The translations under genes and the position numbers were made by a program. The notes under the pieces were generated by a model that was given only the letters and a program-made list of their open reading frames with translations, searched no databases and was not told the origin of the DNA. Below are positions 6,877 to 15,900 of a stretch of 18,747 nucleotides of DNA, in pieces (position 1 is the first letter of the stretch; each line of letters begins with the position of its first letter). Location of the stretch: positions 1 to 18,747 of the forward strand of contig CAAEKO010000049.1 in assembly GCA_900756545.1 (NCBI GenBank), written 5' to 3'. The DNA is from Clostridia bacterium (GTDB lineage: Bacteria > Bacillota > Clostridia > UBA1381).

Positions 6877-6897
6877 ACAAAAGGAATAAATATTCAA
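6869..6897 (-). promoter_or_regulatory. argG promoter
   Basis: On the minus strand: -35 TTGAAT (6892-6897), 17-base spacer, -10 TATAAT (6869-6874). The -35 lies inside the ARG-box-like sequence 6881-6898. The -10 overlaps a candidate ruvC promoter -10 on the other strand (6871-6876). Confidence 0.75.
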
Positions 6898-6898
6898 T
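6881..6898 (+). promoter_or_regulatory. ARG box (ArgR/AhrC operator) at argG
   Basis: AAGGAATAAATATTCAAT matches the Bacillus ARG box consensus (CATGAATAAAAATKCAAK, from memory) at about 15 of 18 positions. It covers the argG -35. A second, shorter palindrome TTGAATATTCAA lies at 6849-6860, just past the expected argG start, and could be a partner site. No argR gene is in the window. Confidence 0.6.
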
Positions 6899-6941
6899 AT
6901 AACAATGAAATAAATTCTAAAAAGAAATGCGGTGTTTTTTT

Positions 6942-7442
6942 GTGATAATTATAGGTATCGACCCAGGATACGCCATTGTGGGCGTCGGCGTTATTGAGTA
7001 TAACGGCAACAAATTCCGTCCAATCGAATATAATGCCATTACTACCCACGCTGCCATGGCTACCTCCCTGCGCCTAAAAAAAATTTATGAGGAAATCAAC
7101 ATGTATCTGGATAAATATAAGCCGGATGCGGTGGCTATCGAGGAACTTTTTTTCAATACAAATGCAAAAACGGCGATCGCCGTAGCCCAGGCCAGGGGGG
7201 TTCTGGTCGTTTCTGTAACCAACCGGAATATCCCTATTTTTGAATATACTCCCCTACAAATTAAGCAGGCTGTCACGGGATATGGACGGGCGGACAAGAC
7301 CCAGATTCAGCAAATGGTCAAAATGCTTTTAAACCTGAACGCGATCCCCAAACCAGACGACGCAGCGGACGCTTTAGCCGTAGCCATCTGCCACGCCCAC
7401 TCCGCCGGCATCAATGACCGCTTTGGCACAAACCGCCTATAA
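6942..7442 (+). CDS. ruvC: Holliday junction resolvase RuvC
   Basis: 166 residues from GTG 6942 (E. coli RuvC 173). Dimeric endonuclease that cuts Holliday junctions symmetrically, together with RuvAB. RNase H-fold acidic residues are in place: D7 in GIDPG, E67 in AIEELFF, and D140 and D143 in KPDDAADALA. The start is uncertain. An ATG at 6927 would add five residues (MRCFF) but both have weak ribosome sites; GTG gives the family-typical MIIIGIDPG beginning. ruvA follows after 115 bases. RuvC is absent from Bacillus, which uses RecU, but is common in Clostridia. Confidence 0.93.
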   Translation: MIIIGIDPGYAIVGVGVIEYNGNKFRPIEYNAITTHAAMATSLRLKKIYEEINMYLDKYKPDAVAIEELFFNTNAKTAIAVAQARGVLVVSVTNRNIPIFEYTPLQIKQAVTGYGRADKTQIQQMVKMLLNLNAIPKPDDAADALAVAICHAHSAGINDRFGTNRL

Positions 7443-7482
7443 AATGTAATAGAAGCGTAATAAATTTTTAACAACTTTATCC

Positions 7483-7511
7483 TTGAATAATCCTTCCGAA
7501 TAAGATATGAT
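7483..7511 (+). promoter_or_regulatory. candidate promoter for ruvAB
   Basis: TTGAAT (7483-7488), 17-base spacer, TATGAT (7506-7511) in the 115-base gap between ruvC and ruvA. No terminator is visible in the gap, so it would be an internal promoter. Confidence 0.4.
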
Positions 7512-7557
7512 ATAAATATATGAAAATATACATTTTTCGCGAATCAGGAGATTTCTC

Positions 7558-8145
7558 ATGTTTTATTACATAAAAGGGCCTCTGGCCTTAAAAAGCGATA
7601 ATTTTGCCGTTGTAGACGCCGGCGGTGTTGGATACAAGATATACACCTCCGCCAGCGCTCTGAGTAAATTAGGCGAACCAGGCCGGACAGTACAGCTTTT
7701 TACGCATTTATATGTAAAGGAAGACATTCAGGATTTATATGGCTTTCCCACCAGCGAGGAGCTATCCATGTTCCGGCAGTTGATTTCCGTATCCGGCGTC
7801 GGGCCAAAGGCGGCGCTCTCTATCTTATCTGTCACTACGCCGGAGCGTTTTGCTCTGGCTGTCATGTCCAATGACAAAAAAACCATAACCAAGGCTGCGG
7901 GCGTCGGGCCGAAGCTGGCTGAACGGGTCATCTTAGAGCTGCGGGATAAAATTAAAACTTCGGACGCGCTCCCCCAGGAGTTCACCGAAACAGATTTTGA
8001 TTCCGGGGCGGTTTCCGAGGCTATCAGCGCACTGACCGTGTTGGGCTATTCTCAGGAGGAGGCCGCCAAGGCTGTTTCCAGACTGGACGAAAGCTTGGCA
8101 TTAGAGGATATGGTTCGAGAAGCGTTGAAAATACTCATGAAGTAG
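7558..8145 (+). CDS. ruvA: Holliday junction DNA-binding protein RuvA
   Basis: 195 residues, normal length. RuvA tetramers hold the four-way junction in a square-planar form and dock the RuvB motors for branch migration. N-terminal OB fold (MFYYIKGPL start), two helix-hairpin-helix motifs GVGPKAALSIL and GVGPKLAERVI in the centre, and a C-terminal three-helix RuvB-binding domain (EAISALTVLGYSQEEAAKA). AGGAG lies a few bases upstream of the ATG. The ruvB ribosome site begins at the stop codon, so the pair is probably translationally coupled. Confidence 0.97.
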   Translation: MFYYIKGPLALKSDNFAVVDAGGVGYKIYTSASALSKLGEPGRTVQLFTHLYVKEDIQDLYGFPTSEELSMFRQLISVSGVGPKAALSILSVTTPERFALAVMSNDKKTITKAAGVGPKLAERVILELRDKIKTSDALPQEFTETDFDSGAVSEAISALTVLGYSQEEAAKAVSRLDESLALEDMVREALKILMK

Positions 8146-8155
8146 GTGGAACATT

Positions 8156-9169
8156 TTGATATTTGACGACAACGAACGCATCATCACCAGCGATTTTACA
8201 GAAGAAGATTCCGAAATTGAAGCTGGGCTTCGTCCCCGCCAATTTAATGAATATATCGGCCAAGAAAAAGCCAAAAGCAATCTGGAGATTTACATAAAGG
8301 CTGCGCTGGATAGACACGAAGCACTTGATCATGTCCTGCTTTACGGCCCGCCGGGATTGGGAAAAACCACGCTGGCAGGCGTAATAGCCAATGAAATGGG
8401 CGTAAATATTCGGATTACCAGCGGTCCAGCCATTGAAAAAGCCGGCGATCTGGCGGCCATTCTTACAAATCTTTCCCAGCATGACATCCTGTTCATTGAT
8501 GAAATTCACAGGCTTAGCCGGACGGTAGAGGAAATTTTATATCCTGCTATGGAGGATTACGCGCTGGATATTATCATCGGCAAAGGACCGTCCGCAAAAT
8601 CTATTCGGCTGGATCTGCCGAAATTTACACTGATCGGCGCTACGACCCGGGCCGGCCTTTTGACCGCACCCCTGCGTGACCGTTTCGGCGTACTCTCCCG
8701 GTTAGAATTGTATACAACAGAAGAATTGATGACGATCATCAAACGTTCGGCAGGACTTTTAAAGGTGGAAATCGACGACGGCGGGGCGCGTGAAATTGCC
8801 CTGCGTTCAAGGGGTACACCACGAATCGCTAACCGGCTTTTAAAACGAGTGCGGGATTTTGCGGAAGTAAAATATGACGGAAAAATAACAAAGGCTGTGG
8901 CTGATTCGGCTCTGGCTTTGATGGAAGTGGATAAGAAAGGTCTTGACCAAATCGACCATCGGATGATTATGGCGATGATCACGAATTTCGGCGGCGGCCC
9001 TGTAGGGCTGGATACTTTAGCCGCCACCATCGGCGAGGATCCGAATACAATTGAGGATGTATACGAACCATATCTTCTCCAGCTTGGCTTTATTGCGCGG
9101 ACAAGCCGAGGACGGATCGTGACGCAGCCGGCATACGAACATTTTAATATTCCGCATAAAGCGGAATAG
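8156..9169 (+). CDS. ruvB: Holliday junction branch migration helicase RuvB
   Basis: 337 residues, full length. AAA+ hexameric motor that pumps DNA through the RuvA-bound junction. Walker A GPPGLGKT (64-71), Walker B with DEIH (115-118), and a sensor/arginine-finger region with TTRAGLLTAPLRDRFG. The C-terminal winged-helix domain ends with GFIARTSRGR. The start codon is TTG at 8156, 5 bases after AGGTGGA, which overlaps the ruvA stop. The amidase gene follows after 21 bases, suggesting one transcript. Confidence 0.97.
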   Translation: MIFDDNERIITSDFTEEDSEIEAGLRPRQFNEYIGQEKAKSNLEIYIKAALDRHEALDHVLLYGPPGLGKTTLAGVIANEMGVNIRITSGPAIEKAGDLAAILTNLSQHDILFIDEIHRLSRTVEEILYPAMEDYALDIIIGKGPSAKSIRLDLPKFTLIGATTRAGLLTAPLRDRFGVLSRLELYTTEELMTIIKRSAGLLKVEIDDGGAREIALRSRGTPRIANRLLKRVRDFAEVKYDGKITKAVADSALALMEVDKKGLDQIDHRMIMAMITNFGGGPVGLDTLAATIGEDPNTIEDVYEPYLLQLGFIARTSRGRIVTQPAYEHFNIPHKAE

Positions 9170-9190
9170 AATCACCATGGAGGGAGCAGC

Positions 9191-10693
9191 ATGAAAAAAA
9201 ACGCATTGGCGATATTTCTCGCCCTGACCGTCTTGTTTTCCAACATATGCAGCGCCTTAGCGCTGACCCTGGAATACGACGGCGGACAGCATGAATATAC
9301 CGGCGCACTGTATACTTTATATGTAAGCGGCAAAAAAATAGAAACACCGCTTGCTCCAATTATTTTCAATGACCGGGCCGTCGTTCCTGTACGGGAAGTC
9401 TTTGAGGCTCTAGGCGCGGAGGTTGGCTATGAGCAAGCTACAAAAAAAATTACAGTTCGGATGGATTCTGACACAGTCGTGCTGACGATTAACCAAAACA
9501 CCGCTCTGGTCAATGGGAAATCTGTATCCATTCCAGACGGCGTCACCCCGAAACTGATTGCTAAGAAAGGCGAATCCGCCAAAACCATGGTGCCGGTACG
9601 TTTTGTTTCTGAGGAATTGGGGTTAAAAGTAGGCTTCAACAACGAGCAAAAGGCAATCTCTGTCAGCTTTCCCGCCCCGGAAATCAAACTGACAGATGTA
9701 AACACTAAAAAAACGGACGGCGGCGTTACGATCACAGTAAAAGCGGACAAGGCAATCGAAAAGATATCTAAGCCAGTCCTGACCAGCGAAAACGTACTAT
9801 ATGCCGATATTTCTAACGCGGATTATACAACTGAAAATTCTTACACAATCAATGCGGGCGGCGTGAAAAGCATCCGATTTGGGCGGCATAACGGTTATTC
9901 CCGAATTGCTGTGGATTTAGTGAATTATCAGTCCTATTCCATGCAGCTGTCAGAAGATAAAAAAAATGTGGTAATTACCGTTACAGCCCAAGCCGGACAA
10001 GCATCCACATCGCCTGCAACACCTACGCCCACATCAACATCAAAACCAAGTGTTTCCACGCCAAATCCGGACAACAAAGAAAAGAAAATTGTCGTCATCG
10101 ACGCCGGACACGGCGGCTCTGATCCTGGTGCAAGCGGTACATATAACGGCAAAAAATATAATGAAAAAGATCTGACACTGAGCGTTGCAAAAAAAGTGCA
10201 GTCTATTTTGACCAGCAAAGGAATTCCAGTTGTCATGACCCGTACGGGAGATATTTACCCTACATTGGACGAACGGCCTGCGCTGGCTAATCAGCAAAAC
10301 GCCGCGCTTTTTGTAAGTATCCATATTAATTCTGTAGACAATGCTCCCGGTGCAAGCGGCGCTGAGGTCTATTACAGTTCCTCCAACAATGATGACGATT
10401 ATGGCGTGACCAGCAAGGAGCTTGCGCAGAGCCTTTTATCTGAGGTTTTAAAGCTGACTGGACAAAAGAGCAGGGGTGTGAAAACAGAATCCCATGTCGT
10501 GACCCGCAAATGCGATATGCCTGCGGCGTTGTATGAGATAGGATTTATTACCAATGCAGAGGAAATTGAAAAGATGATCTCCGACGACTTTCAGCAAAAG
10601 GTAGCACAGGGACTTGCCAATGGTATCATCAAGGTATGGAATAAGGTAACAATTCCTGAAAAAACAACACAAACAACTGAGGTATCTGAATGA
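9191..10693 (+). CDS. secreted N-acetylmuramoyl-L-alanine amidase with stalk and AMIN domains
   Basis: 500 residues. Signal peptide with likely cleavage after A24 (SALA). Next come a copper-amine-oxidase-N-like stalk domain (about 45-160, two VPVR repeats), an AMIN domain (about 165-268) that in relatives binds the wall, a Pro/Thr/Ser linker (about 271-295) and an Amidase_3 domain (about 298-485). The zinc and catalytic residues H307, E325, H378 and E449 are all present, so it should cut the amide bond between muramic acid and the stem peptide. GGAGGG precedes the ATG. It lies between ruvB and queA, where many clostridia carry spoIID, and its stop overlaps the queA start (ATGA). That position suggests, but does not show, a developmental role; a CwlD- or LytC-like housekeeping role is possible. 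Confidence 0.93.
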   Translation: MKKNALAIFLALTVLFSNICSALALTLEYDGGQHEYTGALYTLYVSGKKIETPLAPIIFNDRAVVPVREVFEALGAEVGYEQATKKITVRMDSDTVVLTINQNTALVNGKSVSIPDGVTPKLIAKKGESAKTMVPVRFVSEELGLKVGFNNEQKAISVSFPAPEIKLTDVNTKKTDGGVTITVKADKAIEKISKPVLTSENVLYADISNADYTTENSYTINAGGVKSIRFGRHNGYSRIAVDLVNYQSYSMQLSEDKKNVVITVTAQAGQASTSPATPTPTSTSKPSVSTPNPDNKEKKIVVIDAGHGGSDPGASGTYNGKKYNEKDLTLSVAKKVQSILTSKGIPVVMTRTGDIYPTLDERPALANQQNAALFVSIHINSVDNAPGASGAEVYYSSSNNDDDYGVTSKELAQSLLSEVLKLTGQKSRGVKTESHVVTRKCDMPAALYEIGFITNAEEIEKMISDDFQQKVAQGLANGIIKVWNKVTIPEKTTQTTEVSE

Positions 10694-11715
10694 ATAAACA
10701 AGACTTTTACTATGATCTTCCTGAGGAACTAATCGCTCAGGAACCGCTGTCAGATCGGAGCGCATCGCGGCTGATGTGTCTGGATAAAAGTACAGGCGGA
10801 ATCATGCATAAGCATTTTTATGACATTGTGGACATGCTGTCTTCCGGGGACTGTCTGATCCTGAACGATACAAAAGTCCTTCCTGCCCGCCTGTACGGAC
10901 ATAAGGAGAACAGCGGCGGCGCGATTGAATTTTTATTACTGAACAAGCGGACATTGGATGAATGGGAAGTTATTTTGAAGCCGGGCCGAAAAGCAAAGCC
11001 CGGCTCTCGGTTTGTTTTCGGCAACGGCGAATTGACAGCTGAGATACTGGAAATTGTTAACGACGGTAACCGAATTGTTAAATTTACCTATGACGGTGTA
11101 TTTGAAAATGTATTGGATAAGCTGGGCGAAATGCCTCTTCCCCACTATATCAAAAAAAAGCTGGAGGATAAAGACCGTTACCAGACGGTTTATGCGAAAA
11201 ATCCCGGCTCCGCCGCAGCGCCTACAGCCGGCCTGCATTTTACACCGGAATTGCTGAAAAAAATCAAGGAAAAAGGCATCAATATCGGTTATGTGACCTT
11301 GCATGTAGGGCTGGGAACCTTCCGCCCGGTAAAGGCCGATAATATTCTTGACCACAAAATGCATTCTGAATTTTATATTCTTCCTGAAGAAACGGCTGAT
11401 TTAATCAACCAGACAAAAGCAACCGGGAATCGGGTCATTTCTGTCGGCACAACAGCTACCCGTGTGTTAGAAACCGCGGGGCTGGGCTGTCTTCCGCTCA
11501 GCGCAAAAACAGGCTGGACGGATATTTTCATTTATCCCGGCAAAGAATTTCACGTCATTGACGCGCTGATCACCAATTTCCATCTGCCGGAATCTACGTT
11601 AATTATGCTGGTCAGCGCTCTAGCCGGCCGGGAAAATATCCTGCATGCATATTCCGTGGCTGTGGAAAAAAAATACCGGTTCTTCAGCTTCGGCGACGCT
11701 ATGTTTATTCATTAA
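10690..11715 (+). CDS. queA: S-adenosylmethionine:tRNA ribosyltransferase-isomerase
   Basis: 341 residues (E. coli 356). Transfers and rearranges the ribosyl part of S-adenosylmethionine onto preQ1 in tRNA, making epoxyqueuosine at wobble position 34 of Asp, Asn, His and Tyr tRNAs. Typical sequence seen: DFYYDLPEELIAQEP at the start, LNDTKVLPARLYG, PTAGLHFT and ITNFHLPESTLIMLVSA near the end. The ATG overlaps the amidase stop by 4 bases, implying coupled translation. tgt, the preceding step of the pathway, follows after 11 bases. No preQ1 riboswitch is visible nearby. Confidence 0.97.
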   Translation: MNKQDFYYDLPEELIAQEPLSDRSASRLMCLDKSTGGIMHKHFYDIVDMLSSGDCLILNDTKVLPARLYGHKENSGGAIEFLLLNKRTLDEWEVILKPGRKAKPGSRFVFGNGELTAEILEIVNDGNRIVKFTYDGVFENVLDKLGEMPLPHYIKKKLEDKDRYQTVYAKNPGSAAAPTAGLHFTPELLKKIKEKGINIGYVTLHVGLGTFRPVKADNILDHKMHSEFYILPEETADLINQTKATGNRVISVGTTATRVLETAGLGCLPLSAKTGWTDIFIYPGKEFHVIDALITNFHLPESTLIMLVSALAGRENILHAYSVAVEKKYRFFSFGDAMFIH

Positions 11716-11726
11716 GGAGTGTATCT

Positions 11727-12857
11727 ATGTTTGAAATACTAAAGACAAACGGGCTTGCTCGACGAGGACGTTTCCACACAGTCCACGGTACGGTAGAAAC
11801 GCCGGTTTTTCAGAATGTCGGGACGATTGCCGCAATCAAAGGCGCGGTGTCCGCTGAGGATTTAAAGGCTTTGGGCTGCCAGATTGAGTTGTCTAACACC
11901 TATCATCTGCATGTCCGTCCCGGCGATAAGCTTATTAAAGAACTGGGCGGTCTGCATAAGTTCATGAATTGGGACAGGCCGATCCTAACCGACAGCGGTG
12001 GTTTTCAGGTGTTTTCTCTGGCTTCTCTCCGAAAAATTACCGAGGAGGGCGTACAATTTAATTCCCATATCGATGGGCAGAAAATATTTATGGGGCCGGA
12101 GGAAAGTATGCAGATCCAATCCAATCTTGCCTCTACCATCGCCATGGCTTTTGACGAATGCATTGAAAACCCGGCGCCTTACGATTATGTAAAAAAATCC
12201 TGCGACCGGACATACCGCTGGTTAGAACGCTGTAAAGCGGAAATGGCCAGGTTGAATGCGCAGGAGGATACAATCAATCCCAATCAAATGTTATTCGGCA
12301 TTAATCAGGGTGGGATTTTTGACGATTTGCGCATTGCGCATATGCAAAAAATTGCAAAGCTGGACCTGTCCGGCTATGCCATCGGCGGTCTGGCTGTAGG
12401 CGAGACCCACGCCCAAATGTACCACATTTTAGATGTGGTTCTCCCCCATGCGCCAGAAAATAAACCCCGTTATCTTATGGGTGTAGGCACCCCGTCGAAT
12501 ATTATTGAGGGGGTAGCCCGGGGAATTGATTTTTTTGACTGTGTAATGCCTTCCCGCAACGCCCGGCATGCCTTTATCTTCACCCGGCACGGGACAATGA
12601 ATCTGCTGAACCAGAAATATGAACGGGATTTATCCCCCATTGATCCAGAATGTGACTGTCCAGCCTGCCGGAATTATTCCCGCGCTTATATCCGGCATTT
12701 GTTCAAGGCTAAAGAGATGCTGGCTATGCGGTTATCCGTCATACATAATCTGTATTTTTATAATGAACTGATGCAGGATATCCGTACCGCGATTGAGGAA
12801 GATCGGTTTAAACAATTCCGAACTGAAAACACAGAAAAGCTTGCGAAGAGAATATAA
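11727..12857 (+). CDS. tgt: tRNA-guanine transglycosylase
   Basis: 376 residues, normal length. Exchanges guanine 34 of GUN-anticodon tRNAs for preQ1, the substrate for QueA. Catalytic aspartates are present: D89 in LTDSGGFQVFSL and D271 in FDCVMPSRN. The zinc site is C309, C311, C314 and H340. The base-specificity loop reads GGLAVGE, the bacterial preQ1-type sequence rather than the GGLSGGE of eukaryotic queuine enzymes. AAGGAG lies 8 bases before the ATG, within the queA stop region. Last gene of the ruv-que transcript; a strong terminator follows directly. The usual downstream yajC-secDF genes are absent. Confidence 0.97.
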   Translation: MFEILKTNGLARRGRFHTVHGTVETPVFQNVGTIAAIKGAVSAEDLKALGCQIELSNTYHLHVRPGDKLIKELGGLHKFMNWDRPILTDSGGFQVFSLASLRKITEEGVQFNSHIDGQKIFMGPEESMQIQSNLASTIAMAFDECIENPAPYDYVKKSCDRTYRWLERCKAEMARLNAQEDTINPNQMLFGINQGGIFDDLRIAHMQKIAKLDLSGYAIGGLAVGETHAQMYHILDVVLPHAPENKPRYLMGVGTPSNIIEGVARGIDFFDCVMPSRNARHAFIFTRHGTMNLLNQKYERDLSPIDPECDCPACRNYSRAYIRHLFKAKEMLAMRLSVIHNLYFYNELMQDIRTAIEEDRFKQFRTENTEKLAKRI

Positions 12858-12858
12858 C

Positions 12859-12910
12859 AAAATTACCCGCTAGTCGGAGTGTCCTTACTCCAGCTAGCGG
12901 GTAATTTTTT
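12859..12910 (+). terminator. bidirectional terminator between tgt and the PHP-UvrD gene
   Basis: A 15-bp perfect outer stem (12859-12873 with 12894-12908, core ACCCGCTAG/CTAGCGGGT), and an inner GGAGT/ACTCC stem (12876-12880 with 12887-12891). T-rich tails lie on both sides. It serves the convergent tgt and PHP-UvrD genes; the stop codon of the latter lies in the T tract. Confidence 0.93.
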
Positions 12911-15900
12911 AATCAAAAATACTAAGCTGTTTTCCCATTTGCGGCTTACGGGTATGGGTATCATGTATTCTAAATGTATCAGCTGGAATCTCCGTCAAGA
13001 ACGGTGAAGGCTCATCTCTTGCCCCAAGCATAATCAGCCTGTCCTTAGCACGGGTTATGCCCACATACATAAGACGCCGTTCTTCCTCAATATCCGTTGA
13101 ATATTTTATGGATTCCAGCGGAACACATCCTTTCTTGATCCCGCACAGGAAAACCACAGGAAACTCTAATCCTTTCGCACCATGGAAAGTCATAAGCCTC
13201 ACTGCGTCCGAAGTATAATTTTGGCCGGCATTGCGCATAATATCACCTTCTGTTCCCAGCGTAAGATTTTGCAGAAACGCATGCATGTTGGGATAAAATA
13301 CGGCCATATTTATAAGCTGGCTGATACCGCTGGATTCTGGAATGCCCTCCTGCCTGTGCCAGTCATCCAACAGCTTGATAGGCGATTCCTCTTTTAATCG
13401 TTTGGTATATTCTGCTTTCAGCTCTGCCCACAGTTTTAGGTGCGGAGTTGCTTCAATCCATTTCTTTTCTTTTCCCCGAACCACCTGTTCTATAATATCG
13501 GCCGGACAATGGAATATTGTTTCCAGACATGTCCGCAATGACACTATATCCATCGGATTCATTAGATACCGGAAAAATCCTACTGTTCCCCGAACTACTT
13601 CATCTGCCAACAGCTCGTCCCGGCCAGTTACAACATAGGGTATACTTTCTTTCTGCAGACATTTTTCAATCAGCCGCGCTTGCCGATGCGTGCGGTACAA
13701 TACCGCAATATCGGAAAAGCTGCGCTGTGCCCTCCCGTCAGTTTTTTCCATATAGCTATGAGCGTCCAGCATATCAATTCCGCCTACAATTCTATTAATT
13801 TCTTTAGCCACAAATATGCCTTCGGACAAGTCGTTTTCCGCTTGATATAGCTCTACAGGTTCCTCTTCTTGACGCTGTGGCTCCAGTAACCGTACTTCTC
13901 CCGGATTATGTGAAATCAGCGGCAATGCGCATCTTAAGACAGCTGGTGCAGATCGGTAATTTTTATTCAATCGGATTTGTTCAAGACCAGGGTATATAGC
14001 TTGAAGCCGTGCAAAGCAATCTGCATCTGCACCTCGGAACCCATATATAGACTGATCTGGATCACCAATCACAAACAGACTTTTTCCGTTCCGATGCCAA
14101 GCCTGAATTAATTCAAACTGAATTGGATTGATATCTTGAAATTCATCGACCAGCAAATAATTAAATCTTTTATCCGGTTTTCCTGTATTTTTCAACTCTT
14201 CCGCCAAGAGATCATCAAAATCCAGGACTTCCAGCTCTTTCAGCCGGTTACAATATGCTAAAAAAGCATTATTGGGAATATCCTGTATCTCCCTGCCGTT
14301 CTTCTTTGCGGAGACTGCCTGTAAAAATTTACGCGGCGAACTAGACGTATTCATTTGCGCAATAATCTCCGCAGCAATTTTGGCAGCCTCATACTCGTCG
14401 ATCAAAGTCAAATTTGGATTGTTTTCGGACAATATCTGTAAACAAATTCCATGGAACGTTCCGATATTCATTTTCGCAGTCATTTTTTTATTGCCAAAGT
14501 GATCTGTCAAACGCTCCCGAAGCTCTCCAGCCGCCTTATTTGTAAAGGTTACTGCTGTGATTTCCGCAGGACTTACACCCCGCTTTTCTACCAAATCAGC
14601 AATTCTTGCGATCAGGGTTTTTGTCTTACCTGTTCCCGGCCCGGCAATTACTGCAGTCACCGCACTCTGTGTTTCTACAGCCTTCTGCTGTTCCGCATTT
14701 AGCTGATTCAGGATTGGCGCAGCTTCTTTCCGCTTTTTATTCTGTTTTTCTTTATTTTGCGCAGGCTTTGGGATTCGCTTTTTATTCTGAGCCGACGCAA
14801 GTTCTTCGCCGCTGAACAGGCATAACTGGCCGTTCAGTCTTTCAATATCAGCGGCACTCAGCAATTTAATTTTACCATACTCCCCATCATATCCTGGAAT
14901 GCGCTCAACCTTGCCTATCCGCAGGCGGTGAATTCCCTCCGCAACACAAGGCCCCATAACACGGCTGATATCCTCTATAGGGGCTTCACGCAGAATATAG
15001 AATTCCGGCCCAAGCTTTTGAAGCATTTGCTCGTATTGGGCTTCCGCCTTTTTCCCGGATGCGGAAATCCCTGTAGAAGCCGCAATGACCTCCTGTAAAG
15101 GCACAAGACTTTCAAAATATGCCGCATTCTCTGGAATATAGCCTTCCGGCCTGTCTGCCAGTTCCTCTACCCGGTGTTGAACTCCAATCGTGATTTTCCT
15201 GCCGCACACCGGGCATTTACCGTCATACGCTTTTGTTTCCGCTGGCGTCAGGCAAACATCACATTTTCGATGTCCGTCTAAATGATACTTTCCCTCTTCT
15301 GGAAAAAACTCAATCGTTCCTGCAAAGCCTTCCCCCGTCTGGATGGCTTTTTGCAAAGCGGGATATGATATTTCTGTATCCAAAAGATTGGCTTCCCGGC
15401 CTAATTTGTTGGGAGAATGCGCGTCAGAATTGGATACAAGCGTATAACCGTCCAGTGCGGAAAGCCGCCAGTTCATTGCCGGATCGGAGGACAGCCCTGT
15501 TTCCAGTGCATGAATAAAGGGCGCTAAATCCTCAAAGCATTCTTCAAGCGTATCAAACCCCGAAAATGCACCAAACATAGAAAAATGCGGCGTCCAGATG
15601 TGTGCAGGGATAAAAATAGCCTCCGAACATGTTTCCAGTGTAATTTCCAATAAATCCCGGCTGTCCAACCCCAAAATTGGTCTGCCATCTGAATGAATAT
15701 TCCCGATAGCCTCCAGCTTATGGGACAATTCATCCGCCTTATCCAGGCTTGGGAGTAAAATCACATTGTGTACCTTTCGAACCTTACCGTTCTTTTTATA
15801 GATAGAACTGATTTCCCCGGACAAAACAAAATGCGGCTTATCCATATCATAAGCGGCTCCATCCTGGAGCTGATATTCTTTCCTTAATGTATAGAGCCCA

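Noticed and set aside
8557..9030. 157-codon open frame antisense to ruvB
   Set aside because: Low-complexity, Arg/Ser-rich translation typical of a shadow of a real gene.
9170..10690. preQ1 riboswitch for queA-tgt
   Set aside because: queA overlaps the amidase gene with no leader, and nothing resembling a preQ1 aptamer appears before ruvC or ruvA.
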